DNA from: Bacillus salipaludis
GTDB lineage: Bacteria; Bacillota; Bacilli; Bacillales_B; DSM-18226
DNA: 64,000 nt
Reading direction: 5' to 3'
Assembly (NCBI RefSeq): GCF_004358205.1
Contig: NZ_SMYO01000002.1
Span: 186,001-250,000 of the forward strand
Under the pieces are notes generated by a model. That model searched no databases. It saw only the letters and a list, made by a program, of their open reading frames with translations, and had not been told where the DNA came from. Both the position numbers and the translations under genes were made by a program. Below, in pieces: positions 38,559 through 46,052 of the stretch; position 1 is the first letter of the stretch; each line of letters begins with the position of its first letter.

Positions 38559-39428
38559 TTAACTTGTCATAAATTGACCGCCGTTAATATGAATGATTTG
38601 TCCTGTTATATAGGACGAATCGTCAGACGCGAGTAGCACGTAACTAGGGGCAAGTTCTTCCGGTTTTCCCGAGCGGCCCATTGGCGTGTTTTTTCCAAAG
38701 TTTTCAACCTTTTCTTCGGGAAAGGTGGATGGAATTAATGGGGTCCAAATCGGACCTGGAGCCACACCATTCACTCGGATTCCTTTCTTCACAAGAGATT
38801 TGGCCATTGATCGAGTAAAGGAGACGATGGCTCCTTTTGTTGCTGAATAATCAATCAACTGTTCATTGCCCTCATAGGCTGTAACGGATGCCGTATTAAT
38901 AATTGCACTACCTTCTTTTAAATGTTGAAGAGCGGATTTGGTGAGATAAAACATCGAAAAAATATTCGTGCGGAACGTTTTTTCCAACTGTTCCGAACTA
39001 ATATCTTCAATACTTTGCTGTGGATTCTGCTCAGCGGCATTATTGACTAAAATATCTAAACCGCCCAACTCTTCTACCGTCTTGGAGAGCGCCTCTTGAC
39101 AGAAAGCCTCGTCTCCAATATCCCCTGGAATCAGAAGACAACGAACACCTTCCTCTTTTATTTGGGCCTGTGTTTCTTCAGCATCCTTATGTTCATCCAA
39201 ATAGACAATGGCGACGTCCGCGCCCTCCTTTGCAAAGGCAATCGCAACGGCTTTGCCGATTCCGCTATCCCCGCCGGTAATAAGCGCTGTTTTTCCCTTT
39301 AATTTCCCACGGCCCTTGTATGAGGAATCTTTATCACGCGGTTTAGGTTCCATTTTAGAGGTTACTCCCGGCTGTTGATCCTGATGCTGGGCGGGTTGTC
39401 CATTTTGCTGTTGATTTTTAGAAGTCAT
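38559..39428 (-). CDS. SDR-family oxidoreductase, general stress protein (YdaD/GS39-like)
   Basis: 289 residues. A Gln-rich N-terminal tail (residues 1-40) precedes the Rossmann fold with TGGDSGIG (cofactor), NNAAEQNP, the catalytic Ser/Tyr/Lys set (NTASVT..., YSATKGA) and the C-terminal ITGQIIHINGG. It closely resembles the sigma-B-dependent SDR proteins of B. subtilis (YdaD, YhdF, YhxC type). Substrate unknown. ATG 39428 has GGAGG 8 bases before it; ATG 39434 is too close. Sigma-B promoter at 39472. Confidence 0.85.
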   Translation of the reverse strand: MTSKNQQQNGQPAQHQDQQPGVTSKMEPKPRDKDSSYKGRGKLKGKTALITGGDSGIGKAVAIAFAKEGADVAIVYLDEHKDAEETQAQIKEEGVRCLLIPGDIGDEAFCQEALSKTVEELGGLDILVNNAAEQNPQQSIEDISSEQLEKTFRTNIFSMFYLTKSALQHLKEGSAIINTASVTAYEGNEQLIDYSATKGAIVSFTRSMAKSLVKKGIRVNGVAPGPIWTPLIPSTFPEEKVENFGKNTPMGRSGKPEELAPSYVLLASDDSSYITGQIIHINGGQFMTS

Positions 39429-39471
39429 GTTCATCTCCTCCTTTAAAATTTAATCTGTATCATAGTCATAC

Positions 39472-39496
39472 CTACCCGAATCTATCATTCATAAAC
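39472..39496 (-). promoter_or_regulatory. Sigma-B promoter of the SDR gene
   Basis: Minus strand: GTTTAT, 13-bp spacer, GGGTAG. Confidence 0.7.
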
Positions 39497-39532
39497 CTAT
39501 TAAAATTAAAACAAATAAAGGGGCAAAAAAGA

Positions 39533-39558
39533 GTTTTGCGCCGATAAAAAGGTGGTAT
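39533..39558 (+). promoter_or_regulatory. Probable sigma-B promoter of the gsiB transcript
   Basis: GTTTTG, 14-bp spacer, TGGTAT. The only promoter-like sequence I see before gsiB, leaving a ~210-nt leader that contains a small ORF. Confidence 0.5.
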
Positions 39559-39622
39559 ATCATAACCAAGGTTACAAAAACAAGCTAACCTGACGAAGTC
39601 AATTTAGAAGGAGGTATATAGG

Positions 39623-39685
39623 ATGAACCTGTTGAAAGTTGCTGATAATACCTCAGTTTCTATCCAAAGCAGCGGGGAGACCTAG
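39623..39685 (+). CDS. Possible 20-residue leader ORF upstream of gsiB
   Basis: ATG 39623 follows a very strong AAGGAGG (39609 region) at good spacing and encodes MNLLKVADNTSVSIQSSGET before a TAG stop. No known family. It is supported only by the RBS quality and by its place in the long gsiB leader; it could be a regulatory leader peptide or merely a leftover. Confidence 0.35.
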   Translation: MNLLKVADNTSVSIQSSGET

Positions 39686-39777
39686 TGCTATAGGATTCAT
39701 ATTCCAATCTGAAAATGAGAGCGGCACTTGTTACTGAAAAGAAAAAGACCAATCAAAATTTAAGGGAGGAAATAAAA

Positions 39778-40167
39778 ATGGCTAACAATAATAATGATAA
39801 TATGAGCATGGAAGAAAGAGGACGTAAGGGTGGACAAGCCACTGCAGAAAAACATGATAAAGAGTTTTTCCAAGAGATCGGTCGAAAAGGTGGAGAAGCC
39901 ACAGCCGAGAATCATGATAAAGAGTTTTATCAGGAGATTGGCCAAAAGGGCGGAGAAGCCACAGCCGAAAATCATGATAAAGAGTTTTATCAGGAAATCG
40001 GCAGAAAGGGCGGAGAGGCCACAGCCGAGAATCATGATAAAGAGTTTTATCAGGAGATTGGCCGAAAAGGCGGAGAGGCAACCTCCGAAAACCATGATAA
40101 AGAATTTTATCAAGAAATCGGAGAAAAAGGCGGAAAGTCCCGCAGTAACCAACGTGATGATGATTAA
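39778..40167 (+). CDS. gsiB: GsiB-like general stress protein (KGG repeats)
   Basis: 129 residues, extremely hydrophilic. After a short N-terminus (MANNNNDNMSMEERGRKGGQ) it consists of five 20-residue repeats of the form RKGGEATAENHDKEFYQEIG. B. subtilis GsiB, induced by sigma-B under glucose starvation and other stress, has the same architecture; such proteins resemble plant LEA proteins and are thought to protect during desiccation. GGGAGG lies before the ATG. Terminator at 40200. Confidence 0.92.
   Translation: MANNNNDNMSMEERGRKGGQATAEKHDKEFFQEIGRKGGEATAENHDKEFYQEIGQKGGEATAENHDKEFYQEIGRKGGEATAENHDKEFYQEIGRKGGEATSENHDKEFYQEIGEKGGKSRSNQRDDD
39826..40135 (+). repeat. 60-bp tandem repeats in gsiB
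   Basis: Five in-frame 60-bp units, each with GAGTTTTAT or GAGTTTTTC and CATGATAAAGA, encoding the 20-residue KGG repeat. High identity suggests that copy number can change by slippage or recombination. Confidence 0.9.
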
Positions 40168-40199
40168 CCCTTTTAAATAGATGAAAACGACCAGAAAAG

Positions 40200-40228
40200 A
40201 GCTTGCACAAATTTGTGCAAGCTTCTTT
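40200..40228 (+). terminator. Terminator of gsiB
   Basis: AGCTTGCACAAA (40200-40211) pairs perfectly with TTTGTGCAAGCT (40212-40223), followed by TCTTTAC. The T-run is short, so readthrough into cls is possible. Confidence 0.75.
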
Positions 40229-40248
40229 ACTATAGGGGGATTGCCTGG

Positions 40249-41748
40249 ATGAAAAAACAAACAATCGAATTTGTCTTTGTGATATTCATCGTGATTCTAG
40301 GATATTTGGTGGTGTTGACAGACATTTCATTTAAGTGGAAAGTATTGTGCCTGTCATTCTACGGAGTAATTATTTTGATCACGATATTTTCCTTAATGCT
40401 TGAATATCGCTCGGCACAAAACACACTATTATGGATTTATATTTTATTGTTTTTACCGGTAATAGGGTATCTATTTTATTGGTATTCCGGTCAACTTTTA
40501 TTAAAAGGGACTCTTTTTAAACGTAAGCGTGCGAATGATCGCGAAGTACTCGAAACAATTAGTAAAAGGGTTAGGAAGACAGACTTTTCAAAGCTGAATA
40601 ATCACCAACAGTGCTTCGTACGTTATCTTAATAAAGTAAGTGTCACGCATTCAGATCCCCATACAAAAACCACGATATTAAAAGACGGGACAGAAACATT
40701 CCAAGAAATAAAAAGAAGGCTGAGGGAAGCAAACGAGTTTATTCATATGGAATATTACATCTTTCGGTCTGACCGATTAGGCAAGGAGATTATCGAGATT
40801 TTAATGGAAAAGGCAAAAGCAGGGTTGGAGGTACGCCTTATGTATGATGCGGTCGGAAGTGTATCCTTATCAAGCTCCGATGTGAACAGGATGAAGAACG
40901 CCGGTATCCATGTCCATCCCTTTAACCCGATTAGGAGCGGATTATTTAATCAAAAGTTTAATTTTCGTAATCATCGTAAAATCATGGTTATTGACGGGAA
41001 AACCGGCTTTGTCGGGGGCTTGAATATCGGGGTGGAATACCTCGGAGAAGACGAAGATATTGGTTTCTGGCGGGACACGCATGTCCTTCTTAAAGGGGAA
41101 GCTGTTCAAACACTCCACGCGGTTTTTTTATTAGATTGGATGGATGTTACCGGAGAAATGCTTTTGAAGGATGAACGGTATCAGAGGGTAATACCGGCAG
41201 AAGCGGATGGACTGGTGCATGTCGTGGCCACTGGGCCTGAAACGGAGGATATGAGTGATCACTATTATACGATGATCTCATGTGCAACAAAATCGATTTG
41301 GATTGCCTCGCCTTATTTTGTTCCCAATCAGGCAATCCGGACGGCCCTAAGAATTGCGGCACAAAAGGGAATACAGGTCCGCATCATGGTGCCGGAGAGA
41401 AATGATGGTTTCCTCACGCAATATGCTTCGCAGTCCTATTTCCCGGAGGCATTACGTAATGGAATCGAAGTGTACCTGTATCAAAAAGGATTTTTACATG
41501 AAAAAATCATCATCGTCGATGGGGACCTGGCTACGATTGGAACAGCCAATATGGATATGCGAAGTTTTCGTCTGAACCTGGAAGTCAATTTGTTTTTAAC
41601 AGGAACGGAATCGATTCAGGATTTAACCCGCTATTATGAGGAAGATTTACAGGAGTGCTGCCGGCTTCGTCCTGTGGAATTTTATAAAAGAGGAATGGAG
41701 GAGAGGGTAAAAGAATCCTTTGCCCGGCTGTTTTCGGGAGTATTATAA
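40249..41748 (+). CDS. cls: Cardiolipin synthase
   Basis: 499 residues. Two N-terminal membrane helices (~7-27, 35-58) and a third (~62-82) are followed by two phospholipase D (HKD) motifs: NHRKIMVIDGKTGFVGGLN (~residues 245-263) and LHEKIIIVDGDLATIGTANMD (~415-435). It condenses two phosphatidylglycerols to cardiolipin at the membrane. ATG 40249 has AGGGGGA 8 bases upstream. Placement directly behind gsiB suggests a stress link. Confidence 0.9.
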   Translation: MKKQTIEFVFVIFIVILGYLVVLTDISFKWKVLCLSFYGVIILITIFSLMLEYRSAQNTLLWIYILLFLPVIGYLFYWYSGQLLLKGTLFKRKRANDREVLETISKRVRKTDFSKLNNHQQCFVRYLNKVSVTHSDPHTKTTILKDGTETFQEIKRRLREANEFIHMEYYIFRSDRLGKEIIEILMEKAKAGLEVRLMYDAVGSVSLSSSDVNRMKNAGIHVHPFNPIRSGLFNQKFNFRNHRKIMVIDGKTGFVGGLNIGVEYLGEDEDIGFWRDTHVLLKGEAVQTLHAVFLLDWMDVTGEMLLKDERYQRVIPAEADGLVHVVATGPETEDMSDHYYTMISCATKSIWIASPYFVPNQAIRTALRIAAQKGIQVRIMVPERNDGFLTQYASQSYFPEALRNGIEVYLYQKGFLHEKIIIVDGDLATIGTANMDMRSFRLNLEVNLFLTGTESIQDLTRYYEEDLQECCRLRPVEFYKRGMEERVKESFARLFSGVL

Positions 41749-41756
41749 AAGCGAAA

Positions 41757-41785
41757 GAGAGGCTGCATTTGCAGCCTCTCTTTTA
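41757..41785. terminator. Bidirectional terminator between cls and the GlsB-like gene
   Basis: AGAGAGGCTGC (41757-41767) pairs with GCAGCCTCTCT (41771-41781), with T-runs on the right and A's on the left. Confidence 0.88.
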
Positions 41786-41788
41786 TTT

Positions 41789-42046
41789 TTAATGTGCTTC
41801 TCGTCGCATGCCTTTTATGACAAAGTTTACGATTAATACGAGAATAATCGCTCCAATTAATGCGGGGATAAAAAAGAAGCCTCCAATTTCCGGACCCCAA
41901 TCTCCAAAAATGAGTGAGCCAAGCCAGGCACCAATAAATCCTGCAATAATATTCCCAATGATCCCTCCTGGCAGATCACGATGCATGATTAGACCCGCTA
42001 ACCAACCGATAACGCCCCCAATAATTAATGACCAAATAAATCCCAT
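41789..42046 (-). CDS. GlsB/YeaQ/YmgE-family stress membrane protein, copy 1
   Basis: 85 residues with three hydrophobic segments and the family motif GGVIGWLAGLIM...GGIIGNIIAGFIGAWLGSL (PF04226, formerly 'transglycosylase-associated'). Exact function is unknown; members are stress-induced in many bacteria. Second copy at 43110-43364. GGAGAG lies before the ATG; sigma-B promoter at 42092-42116. Confidence 0.88.
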   Translation of the reverse strand: MGFIWSLIIGGVIGWLAGLIMHRDLPGGIIGNIIAGFIGAWLGSLIFGDWGPEIGGFFFIPALIGAIILVLIVNFVIKGMRREAH

Positions 42047-42091
42047 ACAGATTCTCTCCCTTCAATTTTAAATAATGTCTATGGTATATAA

Positions 42092-42116
42092 GTACCCGAA
42101 ATTTCACTGAATAAAC
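42092..42116 (-). promoter_or_regulatory. Sigma-B promoter of GlsB-like copy 1
   Basis: Minus strand: GTTTAT, 13-bp spacer, GGGTAC. Confidence 0.7.
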
Positions 42117-42144
42117 TAAAACGATGCTTAAAGGGGGATTGAAT

Positions 42145-42170
42145 GATTAACTCGCCATCGTTGGGGGTAC
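42145..42170 (+). promoter_or_regulatory. Probable sigma-B promoter of the 116-residue gene
   Basis: GATTAA, 14-bp spacer, GGGTAC, 31 bp before the GTG start. Divergent from the GlsB promoter. Confidence 0.5.
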
Positions 42171-42201
42171 AGGATAATAAAAGAGGTGGGAGGCGAAATT
42201 A

Positions 42202-42552
42202 GTGGAACAACAAAAACAGAGCTACTATATTAATATTCAATCACATGAAATAGCGAGGGAGCCTTTTGAGTTGGAATGGGATTTTAAAGTGGAGGCGACA
42301 GACAGTCAAATCAAAAGTCTTAAACAGTTATTCGATGAAAACTACCAGACAGATTGGGAAAGCTATATCCGGTCTCATGTTCCTTTTCTTGAATATCATC
42401 ATGACCCACAAAATAAAGAATATGATGCACGAATGGTTATAATCTATGCGTTCATTTATCAGCTCGGAGATGAAAAAACTCGTGATCATATCAAGGAGAT
42501 GGGGATTCTAAATAACGACTTTTTAAGGATACGAAACCAAAATTTTAGATAA
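42202..42552 (+). CDS. Hypothetical cytosolic protein, 116 residues
   Basis: Starts at GTG 42202 behind GTGGGAGG. It is acidic and soluble, with aromatic and charged residues (FELEWDFKVEATDSQIKSLKQLF, ARMVIIYAFIYQLGDEKTRDHI) and no membrane segment; probably alpha-helical. I do not recognise its family. The upstream promoter pattern and its setting suggest membership in the sigma-B regulon. Confidence 0.7.
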   Translation: MEQQKQSYYINIQSHEIAREPFELEWDFKVEATDSQIKSLKQLFDENYQTDWESYIRSHVPFLEYHHDPQNKEYDARMVIIYAFIYQLGDEKTRDHIKEMGILNNDFLRIRNQNFR

Positions 42553-42560
42553 ATGAAATT

Positions 42561-42590
42561 AAGAGCCTTATTGGATTAGGCTCTTTTTTC
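42561..42590 (+). terminator. Terminator of the 116-residue gene
   Basis: AAGAGCCT (42561-42568) pairs with AGGCTCTT (42578-42585), then TTTT. Confidence 0.82.
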
Positions 42591-42671
42591 ATTTTCTAAA
42601 ATCGCTAAACGAATCAGTTTTATCTTAATTTCCTTGCTAAGTAAAAGCCATTCACGTGTATAGAATTTCAT
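42576..42671 (-). CDS. Possible 31-residue basic small protein
   Basis: Minus-strand frame MKFYTREWLLLSKEIKIKLI followed by RLAILENEKRA, with GGGAGG seven bases before the ATG. It is basic and amphipathic. The stop codon lies in the terminator of the convergent gene. It could be a genuine small protein or the remnant of a longer gene; I recognise no family with certainty. Confidence 0.4.
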   Translation of the reverse strand: MKFYTREWLLLSKEIKIKLIRLAILENEKRA

Positions 42672-42803
42672 TTTTAATTCCTCCCGGTTATAAAATGTTT
42701 GAATTTTCTATCATATTTATTTTTCCCCTTTCTTGAAGGATGTAACATAGTTTTGTGTGGCAATTTCTTTAGATTTTCTACATTTTTCATCATTCACGAA
42801 TTA

Positions 42804-42829
42804 GTTTGGAGTTCGGAACAAGAGGGTAT
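42804..42829 (+). promoter_or_regulatory. Sigma-B promoter of the 72-residue gene
   Basis: GTTTGG, 14-bp spacer, GGGTAT, 22 bp before the start codon. Confidence 0.65.
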
Positions 42830-42851
42830 GTAACCAATGGGGTGATAGGAA

Positions 42852-43070
42852 ATGAATGAGAAGAAAAAAGTGTATTTGGTGGAATCAAGGGACCATCCTG
42901 AACAATACCCTACAGAGAATGAAAGCTTGTTCGATCGATTTGAAAGCGAACAAAACGTGGACCCGATTCCTGTAGAGGATTTGAAGGAAGAGCAGCGGGA
43001 AGAAAAGGCAAAACATGATTCAAAAGATACTTCCTCAAGTGAAAAAAAATATAAGACAGGGATGGAATGA
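42852..43070 (+). CDS. Small acidic hydrophilic protein, sigma-B-controlled, unknown function
   Basis: 72 residues beginning MNEKKKVYLVESRDHPEQYP, rich in Glu, Lys, Asp and Ser, with no hydrophobic core; likely disordered. No family recognised. GGGGTGATAGG precedes the ATG; sigma-B promoter close upstream and a terminator 10 bp after the stop. Confidence 0.7.
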   Translation: MNEKKKVYLVESRDHPEQYPTENESLFDRFESEQNVDPIPVEDLKEEQREEKAKHDSKDTSSSEKKYKTGME

Positions 43071-43079
43071 AGAAATGAA

Positions 43080-43106
43080 AAAAGACTGCATTTTCTGCAG
43101 TCTTTT
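43080..43106. terminator. Bidirectional terminator before GlsB-like copy 2
   Basis: AAAAGACTGCA (43080-43090) pairs with TGCAGTCTTTTT. It lies between convergent genes and has T/A tracts on both sides. Confidence 0.88.
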
Positions 43107-43109
43107 TCA

Positions 43110-43364
43110 TTATGTTCTACTTCTTACACCTCTTAAGATGAGACCAACAACGAGGACAAGGATGATGGCACCAATAATTGCCGGTATAATGTAAAAACCT
43201 GCAATGACAGGTCCCCATGTTCCTAATAAAAGGGAACCAAGCCAGGCGCCGATGAATCCAGCAATCATATTTCCGATAATTCCTCCGGGGATGTCACTTC
43301 CAAGAAGAAGCCCTGCCAGCCAGCCGATAATTCCACCAATAAATAAAGTCCAGATAAATCCCAT
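43110..43364 (-). CDS. GlsB/YeaQ/YmgE-family stress membrane protein, copy 2
   Basis: 84 residues, clearly paralogous to copy 1 (MGFIWTLFIGGIIGWLAGLL, GGIIGNMIAGFIGAWLGSLL). Three membrane segments. AAAGGAGCG lies before the ATG. The gene is 36 bp downstream of the zinc-ribbon gene on the same strand and may be cotranscribed from the promoter at 43841; a GGGTAT directly upstream has no convincing -35 partner. Confidence 0.87.
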   Translation of the reverse strand: MGFIWTLFIGGIIGWLAGLLLGSDIPGGIIGNMIAGFIGAWLGSLLLGTWGPVIAGFYIIPAIIGAIILVLVVGLILRGVRSRT

Positions 43365-43400
43365 AATTGTTCGCTCCTTTCGATTATGAAAAGGTGGTGA

Positions 43401-43784
43401 TTAAATACCCTTATCTTCAAACAGTAACCCTTTTTTCTGTCCTTCCTGTTTAATCTTATCCTTGAAACGAGTTTGAGCCTCATTTCTTCCTGTTTTTAAA
43501 AAATACTGGCACACCCTTAATTCATAGGTTAACTGTTTAAATTTTTCTTGATCTCGGTCGTCGAGACATTGGTCAATTTTTCGCTTTAACAGGCTGATTT
43601 TTGAAATAGCTTCCGCCTGCCGTTTTGTTTCTAAATACAGCTGCTCTTTTCTATGCTGTGACTCCTCCCTAAGGTAGTCACTTGGTTGGGTTAACCGTAA
43701 CCCGCATTTTTTGCACAGTGTTTCACGAACATTTAACACATAAAATTCAGCATTGCCACAAGCTTTACAAACCAGTTTCCTCAT
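43401..43784 (-). CDS. Zinc-ribbon and coiled-coil protein, unknown function
   Basis: 127 residues. Two CxxC pairs near the N-terminus (CKACGNAEFYVLNVRETLCKKCG minus flanks, about residues 6-28) form a zinc ribbon; the rest is charged helix (SKISLLKRKIDQCLDDRDQEKFKQL). Start at 43784 has GGAGG upstream; a start six codons earlier lacks spacing. No family recognised. Probable first gene of a two-gene stress operon with GlsB-like copy 2. Confidence 0.68.
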   Translation of the reverse strand: MRKLVCKACGNAEFYVLNVRETLCKKCGLRLTQPSDYLREESQHRKEQLYLETKRQAEAISKISLLKRKIDQCLDDRDQEKFKQLTYELRVCQYFLKTGRNEAQTRFKDKIKQEGQKKGLLFEDKGI

Positions 43785-43840
43785 ATATATACCTCCAATC
43801 AAATTTTCGTTGTTGAAAGAATGAATTAGATGTTACGTAT

Positions 43841-43866
43841 TTACCCCTAATCGCCTGCTATGTAAC
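43841..43866 (-). promoter_or_regulatory. Probable sigma-B promoter of the zinc-ribbon gene
   Basis: Minus strand: GTTACA, 14-bp spacer, GGGTAA. Weaker than the perfect sites. Confidence 0.45.
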
Positions 43867-43981
43867 CTAACCAATAAAAATAAATAGAATTTTAGAAAAA
43901 TAGGTTTTAATTTTTCAAGAAGCGGTTACATAAAAGACAAGTCCACTAAGGGCAAACTAATTTTTCTGGAGGGATTTACAA

Positions 43982-44308
43982 ATGGAAACCGTTAAAATTG
44001 TAGAAAATGGCGTGCAGGCAAAAAAGGAAATTGAACAATTAATGGGTAAAGGGTTCAGCAAAAATGAAATTTATTTACTGGCGCATGACAAAAATCGCTC
44101 AGAGGATTTAACCGATGCCTTAGACATTTCCGATATCGGTGTTGCCGAACAGGGTGTATTCGATTCCCTTGCAAATGTATTTCGCTCTCGGGGAGACGAA
44201 CTTCGAACGATGCTCGAGTCATTAGGATTATCAGATGAAGAAGCAGAGCGCTATGAAGCAGAAATGGATCACGGCAAAGTCATAGTGGTGGCTTCAAAGT
44301 CAGCCTAA
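43982..44308 (+). CDS. yflT: General stress protein 17M-like (YflT family)
   Basis: 108 residues of the YflT/GSP17M family (PF11181): METVKIVENGVQAKKEIEQL at the start, GFSKNEIYLLAHDKNRSEDL, then the helical ELRTMLESLGLSDEEAERYEAEMDHGKVIVV. B. subtilis YflT is sigma-B-dependent; the biochemical role is unknown. GGAGGG lies 7 bases before the ATG. I see only a weak sigma-B-like promoter upstream (GTTTTA ... GGTTAC). Confidence 0.85.
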   Translation: METVKIVENGVQAKKEIEQLMGKGFSKNEIYLLAHDKNRSEDLTDALDISDIGVAEQGVFDSLANVFRSRGDELRTMLESLGLSDEEAERYEAEMDHGKVIVVASKSA

Positions 44309-44313
44309 AGAAA

Positions 44314-44342
44314 AGCGGGCCGATTCTGGCCCGCTCTCTTTA
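44314..44342 (+). terminator. Terminator of the yflT-like gene
   Basis: AGCGGGCC (44314-44321) pairs with GGCCCGCT (44328-44335), then CTCTTT. Confidence 0.8.
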
Positions 44343-44345
44343 AAC

Positions 44346-44425
44346 AAGGCTGTATTAAATGTAAATGTTGATTTATGAAAAAAAGTTGATTGGAGCGGAA
44401 ATCAACCCCAAATTTAAAAGTGCCT
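44346..44425. repeat. Dispersed repeat, short form, copy D
   Basis: Centre GTTGATT-GGAGCGG-AAATCAAC at 44385-44406. It has both outer arms of the long element, but only one TGGAGCGGAA and none of the ~110-bp core. The wider frame (AAGGCTGTATTAAA ... TTTAAAAGTGCCT) matches copy E at 52037-52128. Confidence 0.75.
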
Positions 44426-44447
44426 AAAAAATGAGAGGAGAATTATA

Positions 44448-44627
44448 ATGAAATTTTCAAATCAAAGCTTAGAAAAATTACGGGGTATTCACAAGCGGGC
44501 CCGTCATAAAGTGAGCGGAAAACGGAGCCTGGACCAATTTTTCGAAGACCCGATCATTCACCGAGAAATTCAGGGGGATCGAATCTATGTGCCCTTAAAT
44601 TTAAATAAGATTTGGAATGGGCTTTAA
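44448..44627 (+). CDS. Hypothetical small basic protein, 59 residues
   Basis: ATG 44448 follows AGAGGAG. The protein starts MKFSNQSLEKLRGIHKRARH, is basic in the first half, and ends in RIYVPLNLNKIWNGL. No family recognised. A very strong terminator follows, which supports that this is a real transcription unit. Confidence 0.6.
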   Translation: MKFSNQSLEKLRGIHKRARHKVSGKRSLDQFFEDPIIHREIQGDRIYVPLNLNKIWNGL

Positions 44628-44637
44628 CTATTTTTAT

Positions 44638-44697
44638 TAACTGCCTAAACACCGTTTAATCACTGTAAACTGTGTTTAGGCAGTTAATTTTTTTTTT
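44638..44697 (+). terminator. Strong terminator after the 59-residue gene
   Basis: TAACTGCCTAAACAC (44638-44652) pairs with GTGTTTAGGCAGTTA (44672-44686), with an extra inner stem GTTTA/TAAAC, followed by ATTTTTTTTTTT. Confidence 0.93.
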
Positions 44698-44775
44698 ACT
44701 TTGGTACAAAATGAAACTTTTCCGATTTTCATTCGTCAATATGTTAGACTATCATCAAGGAGGAGTGATGACAGA

Positions 44776-45006
44776 GTGGATTTCGGACAAATTGCGTTAT
44801 TAAGTATTGCTTCACATTTGGTATTTATTGCCTTGTCCTGGTGGGCGCTGCAGGCGATCCGCTTGGAAAAAGTGCTGAAGGCGAATCATGTCTTTCAGGC
44901 ACGGCTGTTATACATATTATTGGCAATTTTCCTCGGGTCAACAGTTAGTAACTTTTTCCTAGACTATCTACAATGGTCACAGCAGCTCCCGATGATGTTT
45001 CAGTAA
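44776..45006 (+). CDS. ywzB: DUF1146-family small membrane protein (YwzB)
   Basis: 76 residues with two membrane helices (ALLSIASHLVFIALSWWAL, ARLLYILLAIFLGSTVSNFFL) and the WWALQAIRLEK loop typical of YwzB. GTG 44776 lies 10 bases after AAGGAGGAG. In B. subtilis ywzB lies between the atp operon and ywmB-murAA; here it is displaced from atpC by ~38 kb. Function unknown. The next 264 bp show no gene. Confidence 0.85.
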   Translation: MDFGQIALLSIASHLVFIALSWWALQAIRLEKVLKANHVFQARLLYILLAIFLGSTVSNFFLDYLQWSQQLPMMFQ

Positions 45007-45270
45007 TGTAAGGCTTTATGAATGGTCCAGCTATAGGGATTGAAATCTCGAGCGAGCAAATTGGTAAATATTTAGGTCTTCATACATGTTCCAATTTGTC
45101 CGGTTTTTGAGTACAATTCTCTTTGTGTGATTACATACGTTAATGTTGTAAAGCACGACTTTGTGAAAAACCGAACTTGATAGAATTTACGTATTTGTCT
45201 AAAAGTGACGAGAATTCCCAAGTATGCTCTTCCCATCATTGGAAACACTGGTAGTAAGGGGGAGAGTCGG

Positions 45271-46020
45271 TTGAAGAAATATATTTTTGGCATCCTTGCC
45301 ATTTTAAGTTTGATTACAGTTGTTTTGGGGAATCGAAATACAGAAGCGGCAAAAAATGAAAGCCTGGATTTGATGAAGATTGGTTCTATTTTTCAAACAA
45401 AAAATATTATGCCGAGTGAATGGACTTTATATGCACGGGAACATTTGGTTGACCTAAAAAGTGAAAAAGACGTACAGGTTTATGCAGAGGAGCTTAAGCG
45501 GAAGTTTCCAGATTGGGATTGGTCCACAGCAAACACCAGCCAAAAATGGGAAGTGACAGCAGTATCTCCAGCTTCAAACCACCACATAGAAACACTTCAA
45601 ATTATGTCGTCCCGCACAAACCAACCGATCGATGCGTATATAGTATATAAGGTCAGCGGCAAGGAGTGGAATAAGGCTACAGAGTCCTTTTTCACAACGA
45701 ATCAATTCAAAAATAGGCTAAGCGATGTATTTCGAGGAAAACCGACAGTTTTTTCTTGTATGAAGGGTATTGTCGGTGATAAGATGGATAAGGCTTTACC
45801 TGCAACAGTGAATGAATTGCTGTCTGCCTTGAATGCGAAAAAAATCGAAGCGTTAAAAGAGGAGACGTTCATGTCTGTAACGGCATTTTCACCTGACTTC
45901 TCAGAGTCGATTGGGGATGCAAAAACAGATCTGAATCTACAAATTGGGGTACGCTCCGAAGGATTGGGCGCAGAGACTACCGTAGTAGTTGGCACACCAA
46001 TCATAACGATTGAATATTAA
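45271..46020 (+). CDS. ywmB: YwmB family exported protein
   Basis: 249 residues. TTG 45271 follows AAGGGGGAG and gives an N-terminal signal ([20 protein letters not shown]). The remainder matches the YwmB/DUF1779 (TATA-box-binding-like fold) family by size, signal peptide and position directly before murA. Function is unknown; the position next to murAA and spoIID is conserved in bacilli. Confidence 0.8.
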   Translation: MKKYIFGILAILSLITVVLGNRNTEAAKNESLDLMKIGSIFQTKNIMPSEWTLYAREHLVDLKSEKDVQVYAEELKRKFPDWDWSTANTSQKWEVTAVSPASNHHIETLQIMSSRTNQPIDAYIVYKVSGKEWNKATESFFTTNQFKNRLSDVFRGKPTVFSCMKGIVGDKMDKALPATVNELLSALNAKKIEALKEETFMSVTAFSPDFSESIGDAKTDLNLQIGVRSEGLGAETTVVVGTPIITIEY

Positions 46021-46052
46021 TATAGAGAAAATGGACGCGGAGGGGAATACTC

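Noticed and set aside
39760..40264. Minus-strand and plus +1 open frames across gsiB
   Set aside because: They mirror the 60-bp repeats; only the GsiB frame has an RBS, promoter and family match.
43365..43400. GGGTAT before GlsB-like copy 2 as sigma-B promoter
   Set aside because: No GTTTAA-like -35 box at 12-15 bp; cotranscription with the upstream gene is simpler.
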